Below are positions 44,210 to 55,512 of a stretch of 64,000 nt of DNA, in pieces. The notes below the pieces were generated by a model that was not told the DNA's origin, made no database searches, and saw only the letters and a list, made by a program, of their open reading frames with translations. Source of the DNA: Xanthostigma xanthostigma (Eukaryota; Arthropoda; Insecta; Raphidioptera; Raphidiidae); NCBI GenBank assembly GCA_963575645.1, contig OY754465.1, forward strand, positions 47,084,401-47,148,400, read 5' to 3'. Numbering within the stretch: position 1 is the first letter of the stretch; each line of letters starts with the position of its first letter. The position numbers were made by a program, and so were the translations under genes.

Positions 44210-45099
44210 ATTGCACATACCGCTAAACTAGCGGTATGTGCTTTATTATCGCTTTGTGCGTCAGAGCTGACTTTCGTTCATATAAGAAGTTATATCTAAG
44301 TTAATTTCACACGAAATCCATTCAAATTGAAGCTTTTTGAAAAGAGGAGATTCTAATCTATAAAATAGAACCATTTTTAAATCAATTTGAGTTCATAAAT
44401 ACTATTAAAATTGTAATTGAAAATCACAAACAGCAGTTGTCGGTTGGTCTGTACGTATGTACGTACGTATGTACGTACGTATGTACGTACGTATGTACGT
44501 ACGTCACGACTCTACAGATCGCAATTTTGGTCGGATTGCCTTGGGTTATATTTTATTCACTTTGTTTACTATCAGACCAGAACCCTATTTAAATTCACTA
44601 AAATGTGTTCAGTAGTTTAATTTTTATAAACAGTTTTATTTTTTATTATTTTTGACAGCTAATAGTTTAAAAACAATATAATAATAATTGCTGGCTAAAC
44701 ATAGTGTAATCCATAAAACAAGTGCTACACTTGTATACCGTGATAACACCACTATACGTATTAGGCAGCCGTGGCGTAATGGTTATGCCGTTGGATCGCC
44801 AAGGGCAAGGTCCTGGGTTCGATTCCTTACGATATCATTGATATTTTTCTTTTTTTTTTTCTTTTTATTTTGTTTTATTTTATTCCACTTGATATTAATT
44901 ATATATTATATTATGTATAGTACTTAATTTTTTTTATTTTTGCAAACTTAAAAAAAAATATTTTTTCAATTTTTAATTATTTATTTCTTTAAATTTTTAA
45001 ATCTTTTTAAATTTTTTAAAAATATTTTTTAATTGTTATTTTTTTATCATACAGTGGAAAACTTGCGGGATGTGCACTTTTGGTTTTGCCAACTATTTT
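44210..45099 (+). repeat. 890-bp dispersed repeat with embedded tRNA-like part, copy 1
   Basis: Almost identical to 53,421-54,275. Starts with a perfect hairpin GCACATACCGCT/AGCGGTATGTGC and near its end reads GCGGGATGTGC, so the two ends form an imperfect inverted repeat. Contains a (GTAC/GTAT)n array at 44,450-44,503, longer than in copy 2. A tRNA-like segment at about 44,765-44,834 has A-box TGGCGTAATGG (44,772-44,782) and B-box GGTTCGATTCC (44,816-44,826), followed by a T-rich stretch. Lies inside the hAT element. Confidence 0.85.
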
Positions 45100-45211
45100 T
45101 TATTTTTTTAAAATCGTATTTGGCACCTTTACATTGCAAACATTTATCGTAGTGAGTACCATACTAATAGTACATAACTCAAAGGTACTAAATCAACTAT
45201 CTTTATAATGA

Positions 45212-45328
45212 GATATTGCACATCGATCTTTGGAAAGAGACAATCCGTTATGAGAGTTAACTCTTAAAGAGGTCAATAACTTTTTCCCATAACAGATAGT
45301 CTCTTTCCAAAGCTCGATGTGCAATATT
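45212..45328. repeat. Small palindrome inside hAT element
   Basis: Arms 45,212-45,255 and 45,286-45,328 share 'atattgcacatcgat' and 'tttggaaagagac'. May be a separate MITE or part of the hAT's own structure. Confidence 0.65.
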
Positions 45329-45451
45329 TATCGCCGCGTACTCTAAGAAAGTTAAGATCCGTATCCGCGGATCCTGAAACCAAAAATCCGTATTCAAATC
45401 CGTATCCGCGGATATACATTTTTAACGATCCGGCACATCACTAGTTATGAG

Positions 45452-46100
45452 CAGCAAAACATGTGCGCAGAGATATACATATATATCTTTCTATTATTTA
45501 TGAGGTTGTTACAGTTTCTTTGCTTTTTATTTTACTGATGAATAATTTTGTTTTGTTTAAAACCGAATAATAGAGCTCTGTGATACATATTGGATATTGT
45601 GTATAGCAGAATACATATAAACACCCATCCTAGTCGCTTGAGATTCGCGGCAAGGCAAGAGGCATATCTCCGATATATATACAAGCGACGCGCGAGTGTA
45701 ACATATTATTCTGCCGGCGGCAAGCTTTGAACCTGCGTCTACTGGATCAGATGTCAAGCTAGTCATTAAAACGCACAATATACATATACATTCCATACAT
45801 GTAGGTGCCTAGATATTAAGGAAAAGGAGTGGAGTACAAACACCAAGACGATTTGCGCCTATCATTACAGTTACGATCTTAAATCATTCTCAATTTCAGA
45901 ACTGATTTCGAGTTTTTTTCTCAGTTCCGGAATTCCGAAACTAGCTCCAATATCAAGAAAGGTCTACAAAAAAACGACTAATAGAAAAAACGCCTCTTTT
46001 TTAAAGATATGTTTATTGTTTACATATTGGTATAGAAAACGCGGAGTGAAACTCGTGTTTAATATTGATGTCGTTCCTCTTATGTGATTTAAAGATAATT
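45452..46100. other. No gene supported
   Basis: A minus-strand frame of 79 codons (45,557-45,796) has no domain. A tRNA-like T-arm near 45,725 is too weak to call. Confidence 0.4.
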
Positions 46101-46106
46101 ATTCAA

Positions 46107-46290
46107 ATCTTTGATTAACGTCTGATTAGAACTCTTCAATAAATAAAATTATCGACCAATTTTTCAGACAATATATTAACAAAAAATATAATTAATACAT
46201 TAACGTTTCGATCCGGATTTGGATTTTCTTCAGAACGGATCTAAAAATATAAAAAAATAATTAATATTTAGTTTCTATTTATTTTTAATG
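46107..46290. mobile_element. Penelope-like element, partial copy
   Basis: Shares with 17,004-17,260 the order 'caaatctttgattaacgtct', 'cttcaataaataaaattatc', 'atatattaacaaaaaatata', then the hammerhead-like motif on the minus strand at 46,204-46,233. The right-hand inverted half is missing; instead a small hairpin ('ctatttatttttaatgta' against its complement) follows at 46,277-46,328. Confidence 0.6.
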
Positions 46291-46384
46291 TACCTAATGC
46301 GTAGGAATTACATTAAAAATAAATAGAAAATATTGTTAAGAATTATTCCTAATCTGTAAATTAGATAAAATGCTTTGTATATAT

Positions 46385-46800
46385 TTTCATTTTTGGGGCT
46401 CCGTACATCCGATGGATACCTAAACGGAACCCTCATAAGATTACTCTCGTGCCTGTCTCTCCGAATCTACTGGATGAAAAAAGTAGTTTGGTACATATAT
46501 AGAGTAGGATGACTAAATCATGCACGCATAGCGTAAATAAACGAATTTCGATTTTGGGGGCTAATTTTGATGGGCAAATTAGAAAATTAAAAAAAAATGA
46601 AGTGCATCATGTGGCACATCAAACGAACGAACTCATTATGAGAAATACAAAATAATTTTTTTTTATAATTTTAAAATGTATAGGTTAAAAGATATTAAAG
46701 AGAACTGAGCTAAAATTTTTGAAAAAATAGGGATTAAAGGGCTTCATTCATAGTTTACAGGAAAAACTAAAGGAAAAACCGAAGTCATAATGTTCTTACA
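46385..46800 (+). repeat. Dispersed repeat ('ggggctccgtacatccg')
   Basis: 'acctaaacggaaccctcata', 'cgtgcctgtctctccg' and later 'atgaagtgcatcatgtggca' follow the text of an abundant insect repeat whose start is 'ggctccgta...cggaaccct'. No second copy in the window. Confidence 0.5.
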
Positions 46801-47585
46801 GGAAACGGAATGGTTGGGCTCGCATTTGACCAGTTTTTTAATGAAATAGTTACTTTTTGATAGTGACCATAAGATTTTTGTGATTTGAAATAGTTGTTAC
46901 GAAACGAGTATAAGTCCAAAAAAAAAATGCAAAAAATTGACACTACTAGGCTTCGTGCACATAGCAAATAGAAAGTGTAAGTTGTGTACTTTTGACGGAG
47001 AGTGTACCAAATTGCGTAGGTACAATAATGTTATTAACCTAACGCACAGTGAATTAGATTAGGGAATTTATGTACACATACATGAGATGAAAGTGAGTAG
47101 ATAACTAATTTGTAACCTTTTTTAGACGTCATACATGTAACAGGGAAATAGAAAGAGCGCATACTGCATACAAACAGGAATGACAGAGACAGTAGCAGGA
47201 AATAACGGCATGCATAATGCAAACGCCGCTCTTGATGAGAATTTCAGTTCAATCATAACTTTAAAATTATTATTGTTTATATTTTAATGATTCTAATTTG
47301 GTAAAGTTTGAAAGCACGGATAATCATAAAAATATTAAATAATTTACACTTTTGTAAGCAATTTAACAGTGCTAATTAAATAACAAATTGGTGTTTTAAT
47401 GGATTGAGATATGAATAATTAAGAAATGGAAGAATCGATTACGCTGTGAGAAGAATCTTTCAGATCAAAGCAACGGTTCTTAATCTGGTGTCCGTGTGCC
47501 AACTGCCGAAACTGTGTGAACATTATTTTAACATGGATTTAAATTCAAAATACTAACATAATTATTGCAATTAAAATTACTAGCT
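46801..47585. other. No gene supported
   Basis: Minus-strand frames of about 60 codons only. Confidence 0.4.
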
Positions 47586-47589
47586 GTCC

Positions 47590-48815
47590 TCGACCCCTTG
47601 CTGTGGCTCAGTCTGGTTTTGCTGTTACGTTCAACAGATGGCGCTATTTAGTATAGCGAGTTTTGCTTTGACATACAGCAGATGACGTCCTGTTGCGGTA
47701 AAATATTTAGTATAGCAAGTGTTGCTTTAATGTCCAACAGTTGGCGCTGTTTTACAAAAAAAACATAAAATAAACAATACTCATGAAATGAACGCTATGG
47801 TAAACGACATGTTGCTTTAATGTTCAACAGATGGCATTTTTTCACCTGTCACAAGTGTGACATCTATATAATAGGTATATGAAAACACACCAGTCTTCGA
47901 ATGCAACGTTGTGTCAAAATTCCAAAACAATCGGTGGAAACCTTTTTAACTTCCCGCTTTAAAAAAAAAAAATTTTTTTTTTCAAAAATCGGGAATTTAT
48001 TGGTTTCACCCCGATTTTCGAAAATCGAGTTTTCGCCAGATCTCGACGTTTTGAGGTCCTAGGAAGCTATTGAAACTATTTTGGCGATGATGTCCGTAGG
48101 GCTGTATGTATGTGTGTGTGTGTATGTATGTATGTAAACCTTTTATATCTTTTGAACGGAGTGTCTGACTGAAACGCGGTTTGCGGCATCTGACGTGATC
48201 TTGGTGAACTTAGACTTCCTGAAAATTTGAAACGATTCGGCCAAAAAAATTTTGAGAAATCTTAAAAAAACAAGTTTCAAAAATTTTTAAAAATTTGTTT
48301 TTGTAAAAAATTTTCTAAACTACTAAACCGATTAATTTCAAAAACTAATCAGCTCTTCTCCTTAACAAACTGCTTCGATTTCCGCAAACCGCATCAAAAT
48401 CGGTTCATTTGTTCACGAGATACCGTGAACGAAAAAATCGTAAAAAAGTGTTTTTTTTAAAATGACTCTTAAAATTGTTATCAGATTGATTTTTTTATAA
48501 TAAATTACTTTCTTAGGCTAAAAAAACTGCGTCGATTGCAGCAAACTGCATCAAAATCGGCTCATCCGCAAATCGCATCAAATTCGGTTCATTTGTTCAT
48601 GAGATATCGTGAATGAAAATTTCGTAACAAAGTGTTTTTTTTTTGAGCTCGAAGAGCTAAAAAATAAACTTCTTGCTATATTTTATATATTTTTGAGCGT
48701 TTTGAACTCGAAAATAGCGGGAAGTTACAGGGATGGCCTGTAGGGTCAAACTTCTTTTCAATTTTTTTTTAAAAAAACGAACGTTAAATTTTTATTCATA
48801 TAGATTTATTAAAAA
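47590..48815 (-). repeat. RTE-like dispersed repeat, copy B, split by a TIR element
   Basis: On the minus strand it starts near 48,810 with 'aacgttcgttt', is interrupted by 47,947-48,727, resumes with 'accgattgttttggaatttt', 'gacacaacgttgcattcg' and 'gtcacacttgtgacagg', and ends with three units of about 90 bp carrying 'caacagatggc' motifs. Compare copy A at 7560-7935, which is continuous. Confidence 0.65.
47947..48727. mobile_element. TIR element (TAACTTCCCGCT), about 780 bp
   Basis: 12-bp inverted ends TAACTTCCCGCT (47,947-47,958) and AGCGGGAAGTTA (48,716-48,727) enclose a repeat with 'agatctcgacgttttgaggt' and a (TATG)n run near 48,103-48,135. The segment 'aatcggttcatttgttca' with 'gagat..cgtgaa' occurs twice (48,399 and 48,584), so it has internal duplication. 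It splits an RTE-like repeat. The right boundary could lie some tens of bases further on. No protein frame. Confidence 0.55.
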
Positions 48816-50390
48816 AAAATGGTCAATATGTTCTCTGAATTATTATTCAGTCTATAAACGAACCACCTACGAGCAGTGTACTGCATTTGTTAATTAAACC
48901 AGACTTATTTCATATAACTTCGTATAAAGCCTTAAAAAATATATTTTCATAACTTAAAAAAATAATTGCTAACGTCACATTTTATTGACAACAAAGAGTT
49001 GGAAATGCGTGATATAAAGTGGAAATGGCGCTATTTACTCAATCACTGTCATAAAAATTTGATTGTTTCACTTATACGATGTTTTCGTAGCGTTTAACAG
49101 TCCGATAGGCAATCACTTTGATTTTTATTTCTGGCTACAAATCGTCAAAGTACACTGAATACCATAGGCGTTACATCCAACGGGGCACGTAAAGCAACAC
49201 TAGTGCAGACTTCTCCCTATAGTCCCTGCTGTGTAATCGTCCGCAAACTTGGAATTTGAATGTTTTAAAAAAAAACTAACAAATTTCGCGGTAATTTAAG
49301 ATAAATTGGTTAAATATTATTTACATTTTTAAATTTCTTTAAGACTAAGTTTCAGGACTATATTGGCTCTTATATCGATTCTTAATATTAAGGAGATCTT
49401 ATAAATTATCTTTTTATTTTAATTTATTCATCCACCTGGTTATCGTTTTGTAAGACTTTATTAAATAAAATATTACTGTTATAAAATTGTAATTTATCTT
49501 CTCTTAGTTATAGGATATTTCGACAGAGAATAGCCGCGATCTATTCAATTATTAAAATATCTCGAGAGTTTAGTCAAAATCCTTCGAACGACTTTTCATC
49601 TACAAGTTACGACTTATAATACAATCTAAAGTAATAAATTATTATACTACGCTCTTTCTTTGCTCTTTGAAACAATGCATGTAAGTGTCCATCTAAAAAT
49701 CTCATCAACTGGTACAATAAATGCATTTTACAGTCTTACGTCTTTTGTGTTCTCTAAAGACTGACAATCGAAATCGAAAGCAAAATTCATTCGTGAGTTG
49801 AAACATCGTTCATTCACACATAGTACCAACATACCTATATTATAAGATAATATGCTGCATTTTGCAAAGTAATAATTTCGAATGAATCAGTCGATTGTAA
49901 AAAGCATTCGACAACCTTTCGATTATTAAAATCATTCGATTATACCATACTATACGTATTTTTTTGATAACTTTAATTTTCTCTCCAGAGGGTCGAACTT
50001 ATAAAAAACAGTTCGGAAACTGTCAGTTTTAAGATAAAGAAGGTTACTGTCAATCTAAAACTGATTACGAACCAACTGACAAAGAATTTCTGGCGATTGG
50101 AGAACAATTTGCTAAAAGAAACAATTCTTAATGTTATTTTTCTGTGCATCGAAAACTATCTTACATCCTGTATATCAAAGCTCCATTACACATGTTTAAG
50201 AGAAAAAATTGTGTTTACTTTTATTTTCTGTTGACTGAACTGAAGTATATAAACTTTATATCCATTATTGTAAGTGGTGAACGTAAAAATCTGGGACAAA
50301 TATTCAGTTCCCTTTGACTTGCAGTTTGTTCTGAACCATAAATAACTGTTAGAGATGTTATTATTCATAAAATGTTTAAAACGATGGCAT
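48816..50390. other. No gene supported
   Basis: AT-rich; no frame, RNA gene or repeat. Confidence 0.4.
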
Positions 50391-50392
50391 TA

Positions 50393-51468
50393 GGTAAGGG
50401 AGTTAGGGGTTAGTTGTAACAGGGGTAAGTAGTAACACGAGTTTTTCAAAATAAATTTGAAACCTTTACGCTATATTTTCGACTTGCTTTTGGTAGTGAG
50501 TCGCATTACACACAATTAATGATCCTGATTTCACACAGAGTGCTGAGTGCACGCTTATATTTTTTCCAAAAAGTACGTACATGAACTTTGATTTTTGATT
50601 TGTTATTTTGCAAATTTTCTTATTCTGTTTGTAATTCTGTTTATTAAAAACTTTTATTATTAATACGCGTTCAAATTAGTTATTGTTTTATAAGTAAAAA
50701 AAATCAACAATGGGGCAATGGTGACAACATTGTGAAGCAAATTGTAACATTAATAGTTTTTATGCCGAATCCGTTACATAAATCATAAAAAATGTACACC
50801 TTATGATTTACTTTAAAAATACCATCTTGATTTTTGCAGTTTTTAGTTTATTGAGTCCTAAATAATTTAAGATATAGGTTTTATATTTTTTTAACTTAAG
50901 TGTTAAAATTTGTTTTAACTCCATTTGGCAATTCTGTTAAACGTAGTTAAGACCATGATTTGTTAATGGTTAATTATTTTTATAAATAATTACATACAAC
51001 TGATAACAATTAATTATTTGCAAACCTGGCATTTTTATTAAGAAAAAAAACGAATTTGTTTTATTTTATTAAAACTTACCACACGGTCGGTATATAATAA
51101 AATAGAATTTCTTTGTTATTTTTTTTTTGTTATTTATGGAAAAAAAGTGTGCTTCGACTGCCAGTTTAGCAGAAATTACAAACTCGTCAAAAACAAGAGA
51201 TTTAAATGCAAATAATTATGAAAAGTTTTTATAATGATATATAACGATTTATTTTAGCCTGATTTCTTTTAAAGATTTTGTAGTTAACCACGCACGATTT
51301 CTGTGAGAAATGATATTTGATGAAAATATACAAATATTTTTAATTACTTAATGATTGACCGCTATATTTGAAAAGTTTAATTATTATTATAGACATAACA
51401 ATTCTATGATTAGTTTTTGTAATAGTCGTTTTGATAATACATGTCACAAGTGGCCCCCTCTTCCCCTA
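50393..51468. mobile_element. Possible decayed TIR element
   Basis: Left 'gtaagggagttaggggttag' with 'tgtaacaggggtaagtagta' resembles the complement of the right 'gtaggggaagagggggccac' followed by 'ttgtgaca', giving a divergent inverted end of about 28 bp. An internal 'gggcaatggtgacaac' resembles the same motif. Both ends resemble a known class of insect repeat with 'ggggcaagttgtaac' ends, but no TSD was found. Confidence 0.3.
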
Positions 51469-52215
51469 CACTTTATACACAGAGTTTCAATTTAAACACA
51501 TATTTCTCTCCCTCTTTCATTATATTAGTCTCTTTCTCTCTCTAACCCTGTAATTTATTATATACATTTTTTTTTTGTTCCACACATTAAACTTCGTAGT
51601 ACTAAACTGTTGAAAGATTTTACTTATTTATGTGATTTTCAAAATAAAAAGACATTATTTTTTCGCCCTAAATAGTTTTCTGTGTCGTTAACATTTATTT
51701 TTAAGTTACATCATATTCTTCGTACATAAAAAATTACTGAAAATCGTAAAACTCTTTCTTTAATATAGCTCTCTGCTATGTTTTATATTTGGGATTATAT
51801 ATTCTGAAAGAAACTCCAGTACTCTAAAGAGGTGTGCAAACAGTCCAATTTTTATATGATGACAGTTACATATTATGATCTCAAAAAAGCATAAAATAGC
51901 ATACTTTCTTGATACATTAGAAACTTCAAATTGCTTATCACAACCGCGTTACTTCCGCGGAACACTTCTGTGGCTTTACATCGAGTCACTCTCAAACAAC
52001 TCAGACTGAGCTTGGGTACGTATGCGCCGCTAAAAATATTTAAATTTAGAACGTATGCATTTGAAGTAAAATTTCATTAGACGCGACTTGGGAGTAACTC
52101 AGATCTTTTTTCGAACAAAAATATTAGGACGGAAGCAACGTGTTCCTAACACACTGTGTAATAGAAAAGGATAACCGATCGGCGTGCGCGATGTATTAGG
52201 CAAAATCGTATTTAT
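51469..52215. other. No gene supported
   Basis: (CT)-rich runs near 51,505-51,545. A 'gaagtaaaatttcattag' motif at 52,059 recalls 25,474. Confidence 0.4.
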
Positions 52216-52220
52216 ATAGT

Positions 52221-52290
52221 CAAATCTTTCATTAACTTCTGAATAGAACTCTTCAATAAATAAATTTATCGATAATTTTATTTATTGAAG
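52221..52290. repeat. Short Penelope-like fragment
   Basis: 'caaatctttcattaacttct', 'gaatagaactcttcaataaa' and 'taattttatttattgaag' match the outer ends of 17,004-17,260 with the middle deleted, leaving a short palindrome. Confidence 0.55.
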
Positions 52291-52859
52291 AATTTATATA
52301 GTGTTTATTTCTGTATTTTTATGTATTAAAAAACTATTTGCTCGAACTCTGTTATACGAAATTTATGTACTATTTTCTCTTCTTTCGATTAAGACAATTT
52401 TCGAACCGATCTGATTTAAATTGAGCGAATTATAAACGAAAAACTTTTTTTCAATTCGCTCCCCTCTGGGATCAAAATTCAAATATCCGGACTCAGTTGG
52501 GATCGGTCCCATGCCCTATATTATAAGTCTGCCAAATTTCAACTTTCTATGTCTACCGCGGACAGACATACAATAGGTAATTATATTATGTAGATTTTTC
52601 TTTACGTTTTTTTCTCACACTTTTTTCTTACGATTTTTTTCCAAGCCCTCTTCATTTATATCTATAACGTCCCATAAGGAACTTCGTTCCAAAATGAAAT
52701 CACAACAATAAAAGGCGATTATTGCTTATTGCGAGCTTTTCTGTTATTTTTCAAAACGTGCACAAGCCATTTGTAACGTCTAGCCATTGGTACTTATGTA
52801 TAAAATAGTGTCGGTACGTATACATAAATAGCTGATATAGATGAACTAGAGGGTGTTGT

Positions 52860-53000
52860 GTAAGGCCTTCTTGTGCTTATCTCAGCTGATACTTGACTGC
52901 ACTCGGTGTGCGCCCATCGCACCGCCGCTTTGCGCCTCCTGGGGTCGTCCAGGTCCCGCTCCCTCTGCCACCTTGTGACACGGACCAACTGACTCACTTG
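52860..53000 (-). other. Possible decayed coding segment (GC-rich open frame)
   Basis: On the minus strand an open frame from about 52,997 gives VRVTRWQRERDLDDPRRRKA then AVRWAHTECSQ. In the 32 codons up to there most third positions are G or C, unlike anything nearby. It could be an exon of a host gene or a piece of a retrotransposon protein. No known domain is recognised and good splice sites are not obvious (a weak donor gtatca follows SQ). Confidence 0.3.
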
Positions 53001-53420
53001 AACGCTTTACGCCTCATGTAGTGTGAACGAATGTATAGACGGTATATTCGACAACTTTGTACTTCTTTTACCCTTCTAACGCCTGCTTCACAGTGAACTG
53101 TTCTACCAGTTGATCTGAACTACGTCCGCTAAAGCTCTCGATGCCGGATATTGAAAGCAGTACAACACAAAATGCACTTTGTAGTATGCAAAGTAACAAC
53201 TTTAAAAAAATATAATTACTTCATCGGTGGTTCTAAAGCGTTACTGATTTTGAAAGGTAGCAATTTCCTGTGAGATATTAATGCTGCTCTTCAGCTATAT
53301 TTATTACTTTAATCAAGTTTTCCAATTTTCATTTTACGAAAATTCATCATGACTATCACATTAAAACATCGTTTTTAATAGACCGTTTTATCTAAAATAG
53401 TCAAAACAAATATCATCTTC

Positions 53421-54275
53421 ATTGCACATACCGCTAAACTAGCGGTATGTGCTTTATTATCGCTTTGTGCGTCAGAGCTGACTTTCGTTCATATAAGAAG
53501 TTATATCTAAGTTAATTTCACACGAAATCCATTCAAATTGAAGCTTTTTGAAAAGAGGAGATTCTAATCTATAAAACAGAACCATTTTTAAATCAATTCG
53601 AGTTCATAAATACCTACTATAAAATTGTAATTGAAAATCACAAACAGCAGTTGTCGGTTGGTCTGTACGTATGTACGTATGTACGTCACGACTCTACAGA
53701 TCGCAATTTTGGTCGGATTGCCTTGGGTTATATTTTATTCACTTTGTTTACTATCAGACCAGAACCCTATTTAAATTCACTAAAATGTGTTCAGTAGTTT
53801 AATTTTTATAAACAGTTTTATTTTATTATTTTTGACAGCTAATAGTTTAAAAAAACAATATAATAATTGCTGTGTAAATATAGTGTAATCCATAAAACAA
53901 GTGCTACACTTCTATACCGTGATAACACCACTGCATGTCTTAGGGCGCCGTGGCGTAATGGTTATGCCGTTGGATCCCCAAGGGCAAGGTCCTGGGTTCG
54001 ATTCCTTACGAGATCATTAATTTTTTTCTTTTTTTTTCTTTTTATTTTGTTTTATTTTATTCCACTTGATATTAATTATATATTATATTATGTATAGTTC
54101 TTAATTTTTTTTATTTTTGCAAACTTAAAAAAAATATTTTTTCAATTTTTAATTATTTATTTCTTTAAATTTTTAAATCTTTTTAAATTTATTAAAAATA
54201 TTTTTTAATTGTTATTTTTTTATCATACAGTGGAAAACTTGCGGGATGTGCACTTTTGGTTTTGCCAACTATTTT
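53421..54275 (+). repeat. 890-bp dispersed repeat with embedded tRNA-like part, copy 2
   Basis: Near-identical to 44,210-45,099 from the starting hairpin to 'ggttttgccaactatttt'. The (GTAC/GTAT)n array is much shorter here (about 53,665-53,688), explaining most of the length difference. tRNA-like part at about 53,944-54,013 with A-box 53,951-53,961 and B-box 53,995-54,005. It is not inside a hAT element here, so it moves independently. Confidence 0.85.
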
Positions 54276-54454
54276 GTTTGTATTTTCAATTTAGTGTAAA
54301 GAAAGAGATGTATATTATACACTTTAAAAAAGTAAACCTAGTGCATTTGTGAACAAAAAAAAGGCACAGTTTGTCGGTATCGTGGGTTAAGAGGCAGCTA
54401 CTACTATGCCTCTCATCCACTATTGCACAACGTTGTACAGCCGGTTTTTATAGT

Positions 54455-54645
54455 ATAATAATAATAATAATGATCACTTTATTAAAAAGTATATTTTTAA
54501 AATATGTACACTAATGGCGTCAGCTGCAGTGTAATGTAGTGTATAGCATTATTTATTAAGAAATTCTTCGACACTATAAAAATTGTTTTGCAAAAAAACT
54601 GTTTTATTTCCTTTTTAAAAAAGGCTTTTTTGTTATTGTCAATGT
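54455..54645 (-). pseudogene. LINE 3' end with (ATT)n tail
   Basis: On the minus strand: NKKAFFKKEIKQFFCK, then in a shifted frame YSVEEFLNK and a stop, then 3'UTR ending 'aataaagtgatc' and (ATT)n at 54,457-54,474. This is the classic end of a Jockey/CR1-like LINE, 5' truncated to under 200 bp. Confidence 0.65.
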
Positions 54646-54648
54646 TTT

Positions 54649-54654
<6 letters not shown>

Positions 54655-54702
<48 letters not shown>

Positions 54703-54910
54703 GTAATAATAATGTAGCTTTATTCTGGAATACTGTAAATACAGTGTAGAATGCGTCATATTAAGGTTACAATGGGTATTTATAAAAATCTATCTTAAAA
54801 TAGTCATTTAAATTGTATAAAGTTTCTTCAATTAAAATGTTTTTAACATGTTTTAACATATTCTGTGGCAGATTATTATATTATGTATTCGAATCATGAC
54901 CCTTCATGCA
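54655..54910 (-). pseudogene. LINE 3' end with long (ATT)n tail
   Basis: On the minus strand from 54,880: YNNLPQNMLKHVKNILIEET, then YNLNDYFKIDFYKYPL and the TAA at 54,777-54,779. 3'UTR ends 'gaataaagctac' and a long (ATT)n tract at about 54,655-54,714. A stop precedes YNN. It lies directly beside, and in the same orientation as, the LINE end at 54,455-54,645, from a different subfamily. Confidence 0.7.
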
Positions 54911-55510
54911 TTCCATTGCAAAGTTTCATCACATTTTCAATCTCATGGATCGATGTTACACATCGTGTCAAAAGAAGTTTTACTTTAATATATAAAATAT
55001 TAATTGTTTACTAGATCTAAATAACCTGGATTTTCCTCTAGCCAGGTTATCTACTTAATTAAAGTTAATTGATATTTTCAGTACGTTTTATTCTTTTTAA
55101 AACTGAATATCTAAACAAAATGAAGATTACTATATTTGCTTGTACACGGGTTACATTATTGCAACATAAAAATAATTTAGTTCGTGGTATGCGTATGACT
55201 TCGTTTACGACAGAACGTGTGTTTTCTTCAAGTTACCGCAATCCAGTGTACCCATAAACTAGAGAAATGATAATGAAATCGACCCAAGATGGATGACTGA
55301 TAGAAAATGCTTCTAAGTCTTACATGTTCAGTAATCTTATTTCAGGTTGAAATTCAAAAAATCACAACTTAATAATACAATAACATTTACACAATTTTAA
55401 ATTTGTATAATTTGAGTAACTTATTTATATATTTTTTAATATTTCTTTTTGAACTTGTTATTTTATTTTCTTAGTTACGAAAACTTTCATATATTTTAAT
55501 TGAATCATAT
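54911..55510. other. No gene supported
   Basis: 'aaaagaagttttactttaat' near 54,970 belongs to the dispersed motif at 25,058 in reverse. Remainder AT-rich. Confidence 0.4.
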
Positions 55511-55512
55511 AG

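Larger units (their letters stand above)
44037..45443. mobile_element. hAT-like element, 1.4 kb, with perfect TSD and nested repeats
   Basis: Flanked by an exact 8-bp duplication GTTATGAG (44,029-44,036 and 45,444-45,451). Left end TAGTGATGTGCCGGAT and complement of right end TAGTGATGTGCCGGAT agree. Subterminal regions repeat 'atccgtatccgcggat' several times on each side. Inside lie an 890-bp repeat (44,210-45,099) and a small palindrome (45,212-45,328), leaving little of the original element. No transposase. Confidence 0.85.

Noticed and set aside
45690-45775. Possible tRNA-like sequence on the minus strand (T-arm-like GCAGGTTCAAAGCTTGC)
   Set aside because: No A-box, no acceptor pairing; too weak to list.
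53040-53150. Minus-strand 'gtagttcagatcaactggta' resembling a tRNA D-arm
   Set aside because: No T-arm or B-box at the right distance; probably chance.
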